From: Urechis unicinctus | Taxonomy: Eukaryota; Annelida; Polychaeta; Xenopneusta; Urechidae | Direction of reading: 5' to 3' | DNA: 64,000 nucleotides | Assembly: GCA_034190875.2 (NCBI GenBank) | Contig: CM067349.1 | Location: forward strand, 35,277,587-35,341,586 | In this document: piece after piece, positions 60,481 through 64,000 of the stretch | Numbering within the stretch: the first letter of the stretch is position 1 | How the letters are laid out: each line of letters opens with the position of its first letter | Made by a program: the position numbers and the translations under genes | The notes under the pieces: generated by a model | The model's input: the letters and a program-made list of their open reading frames with translations, nothing else | Database searches by the model: none | What the model was told of the DNA's origin: nothing

Positions 60481-62790
60481 CAACGTCTAACACATGAGCT
60501 GAGATTGTTAGCTTGGATAGCTTCGAGGTCGGTGGAAATAACGAAGCGGTCGTCAACTTCAGCGTATTGCAACGTGAATCGGCAACATATAGAGTATCAT
60601 GGCAGTAGAAAAGTGTTTATTTTTTCCACCTTTAATTGTACCTGTGAAGCTTTTAGCTTGATAAGTGGTTATATTCTTTTGGAAGATGTGTTCGAAAGGG
60701 TTGTACCAAATAAGTCCCATTAATATTGCAGATCGCTAGGTACCCGTAAATTGAACATAATTTTCCAGTGACATATGAACCGCCATTGGTTGTACAGTGT
60801 ACAATTACACATTCTGAATTGTACTAGACAACAGTGGTGCCTTGTTGCTTCGTCATCCTCTATAATTTTCGTGCAACACCAAACGCTGGTATCAATTGCA
60901 ACAATATTTAGCTATAAACTCGGTTATTTGACGATGTTTTACGCTTCAATAAAGACGCTTCTCATCGCAATTAGCATACGACATAAATGTATTGGCTGTA
61001 AGCGGTCATGAATCGTCGATTTTTGTTCCGATATGATTGGAGAAGTACTTTCTAGGGGTTTCTGGCAAATTGTGCCTCACTATGTGCAAATTAATGCTGG
61101 CAGCCGATCGTACCAGCTTTGTTTATCATGTAAAGTCTAATATTCTCATAGCATGTTCCATTCTAAACAAGTTTATTGACGTCTCAGTACTACGACAACC
61201 GACTGAGAATATTTAATGACAACGACTTTCAGTATCAGTGAGTTTCTGTCGGTTAATTATTATCTATACTGTCTTGTATTTTGGTGCAATGCAATAAAAC
61301 TAACCAGTATCACAAATAAACTCGTTTTCAATTATATGAATGTAGCTATGCATCAAATACGCGAGCGGTATTTGCTATATATCATGTACTTACCATGAAA
61401 GCTGGTGATTTCCAATAATGTTATATGTGTATTGAAAGATTATATAACATATAACTGGCACATAAAAATGTTTAACCAATGAAGCTAATTATAGCATATC
61501 TTCCATGAATAGATTCATCAGTGCTGCTAACAATTCTGTTAATATAAAACAAGCGATACAATCTGTGTTAACATATTATGGGATCCAAATTATGCACCAA
61601 CCAACGTCCGCACAGTTATAATATGATGACTGCAACACTTGCCATTCTAGTCCTCGCCAAACCGCAACACTGAAACATTGGGTGACTGCAGTTCTTTTTC
61701 AAAGCTTAATTGATATTAACATAGCCCTTCACTTCAAAGCCAAGTTTATGCATGTTGCAATGGTCTCTATGATTATTCTGCTGGCTCTAAATTGATAAAC
61801 AGGCTGTTTGCCATTACGTATGATATTTATAACAAGATGCGAGGTGCTGCGGTATATGTGTGAAATGAAGAATCATTGCCCAAAAGACAAAATGAAAACA
61901 TATATATATATTTTTAACATGTAAATTACCCTGCAAATTTTGTCAAATTCTATTTAATGCATCAATATACAGCAAAAAACTAAATTCATAATCCTCGTAT
62001 TGCCTAGAACCATAGTGACGTATATTGCATTCAACCACGCTTGCTGTTATCCTTTAAATCATGGGTGTCATTGGCTCATGCATGGCAGTAATTTAATCTA
62101 CTTAATATCACCAATGTTTCATTTGGCAAGCGAACAACTGACATAGTCTTTGCGACTGGAGTCAGATGAACAAAAATATGCCGCGGCAATAGTCGGGATA
62201 TATTTCATGATAAAAGATAGTGACTTTACTGCGAACCAGTTGTCTTGTTATTTATTGCTATTTGCATTTGCAGTTGAGAGAGGTAACTGACGTGCCGGTG
62301 CTGGTGATATCGTGGTCTCACACTTAGTCAACCATGTTCGTTTGTACGGAATTTAATAAGTATGGCTTATTTTCACTTCGTTCATTTCTAGCGGAGTGCC
62401 CTGTTTACGCATATCGAAAATTTTGCATTTAATCCGCTACAGGGATTTATATTTATTTTGCACAGATGACATAAGAGGTTACTGGACAATAGGCAGCTCA
62501 ATATGAAGTCTTGAACAAAGAATTAGTAATACATAAACTCAAACGCAAACTAATCAATTCTGTCTAAAACAATGGCATCGCTATGAGTGTAATCTGAGGG
62601 GTTTATACATATGTAAGTATGTCCCCAAACCTCGTATAATATATGTGTCGACCGCCGTCGATTGCTGGTTATTATGTCAAAAAATGTAGTCAGGTTGATA
62701 TATGAACCGGCATAAACATATAATAACAGACGATAGAGTCTAATTGGCGTTTTACGTTATGATCTTTGCCTAACTATGCATTTATATAGC
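60481..62790. other. No assignable feature
   Basis: AT-rich DNA. Short plus frames (60775-61011, 61216-61398) are hydrophobic and unsupported. Similarity to the left of block A may continue faintly past 60480, but I cannot confirm it. Confidence 0.5.
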
Positions 62791-63114
<324 letters not shown>

Positions 63115-64000
63115 TAATAATGTAATTCGACATAGAAAACATGAACGATATCTACATTTGCGGCCTACAAATGGCATTCGTTGCCGAGCAAAACGGATAA
63201 ACTAAAGCTGCGGCGGAAATCTAATTGCTGTTCCAAAAATTATTCGAAAGCCCAATGTTTAATTCCTCGTTATGTCAATGTGATCAACTCATACACGGAT
63301 ATGTACACTGCAAGTACCATGATACACACTTTCTGACGTCAATAAGCGCACAGGTTCCAAGAAGCGAAATGTTAAACTGCGCTGCCGTAATAAGAGCCAC
63401 AGAACAGCGGATGACAAAACCATAATAAAGTTATATTGCAGATTTGAATGAGGGTGTAAGATAGCTCAGTTCAATGTTTAAAAGCTAGCTAATGCATTGT
63501 TATCGCTGGACACAATGGATGCGTATACAATAACAATGATAAGCGGACAAAACTGACACAATTAGCGCACACGATTTCCATTGTGTGTTCGCGAGCGTGT
63601 ATTCCAGCCCGGCGTTAGTGTCATTTGTTCCATGGCAGGATAGCGAGATCAATATTCGATAAGCAAACTAAGCCAGATATTTAACCTCCCATCTGATCAA
63701 TAAGTAACCTACACCTTACTATAAAAACTTAACGTCCCATGCATTCGTACTCTGAATTGCTGTCCGTCTATTAGCATATCATATGCATTCTTCCCATGGG
63801 ACTGTGAGTCAAATCATTTGATCATGGAATTAAAATTATATTTGTTGCCAATCACTTCGCTTCATGAATGTGGTAATTACACTTCCACAATTGTCAGAAA
63901 ATATTTTCGAAGGGCTTAGTTGCACAAATAATGTACATGTAAAGCCTTCCGATTGTTGGAAGTCTCAATTATACAGCACATCACTCGAACATTAAACAAT
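63115..64000. other. No assignable feature
   Basis: A 66-codon plus frame (63225-63425) has a mixed composition but no support. Nothing else is seen. Confidence 0.5.

Noticed and set aside
60281-60723. Plus-strand frames over block C
   Set aside because: They run opposite to the frames shared with blocks A and B and have no clear counterpart open in block A.

Overview
The window looks like AT-rich nuclear DNA from an animal, probably an invertebrate. The signs are long (TA)n and (TG)n microsatellites, minisatellites, a 100-N scaffold gap, no operon-like gene order, and only very short open frames. A mollusc is my guess, but nothing here proves it. Non-repeat frames reach only about 111 codons. 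At roughly 0.07 stops per codon (my rough estimate from base composition), several frames of that length are expected by chance in 64 kb, so length alone supports no gene. My support for former coding comes from comparing internal copies.

Layout. 1-370 is a (TA)n array. 411 to about 16350 is copy 1 of a large direct duplication. Its partner, copy 2, lies at 38804 to about 51100 on the same strand. Identity falls from about 98% at the left end to roughly 65-70% at the right end (by eye). Copy 1 carries about 3.6 kb (11850-15420) that I cannot place in copy 2; it holds a palindromic TA/GA array and two tRNA-like, SINE-like boxes. About 16.4-23.6 kb is unassigned AT-rich DNA up to an assembly gap (23594-23693). 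From 23694 to about 26900 the texture changes to what looks like ordinary host sequence: a 36-bp minisatellite, a polyadenylation signal, a possible terminal exon on each strand, and a cluster of CCAAAATGGTTG motifs. Another (TA)n array follows (26911-27436).

The middle and right hold a second repeat family in three diverged copies: block A (27950-30260, +), block B (33889-35420, +) and block C (59300-60480, -). Between A and B lies a short third copy (32100-32745) of part of the large duplication. Length differences between A and B inside shared open frames are multiples of three (3, 9, 12 and 18 nt), and one shared frame ends at the same stop in both. That points to real coding ancestry followed by decay. 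The rest of 35.4-38.8, 51.1-59.3 and 60.5-64 kb is unassigned except for a (TG)n/G-run array near 62.8-63.1 kb.

Taken together, the window seems to be a graveyard of one or more dense, multi-gene elements of unknown family that was duplicated several times and is now broken. A large DNA virus or virus-like element is one possibility; a host gene family or an unknown transposon are others. I recognise no protein domain, so I name no function. All such blocks are treated as fossils.
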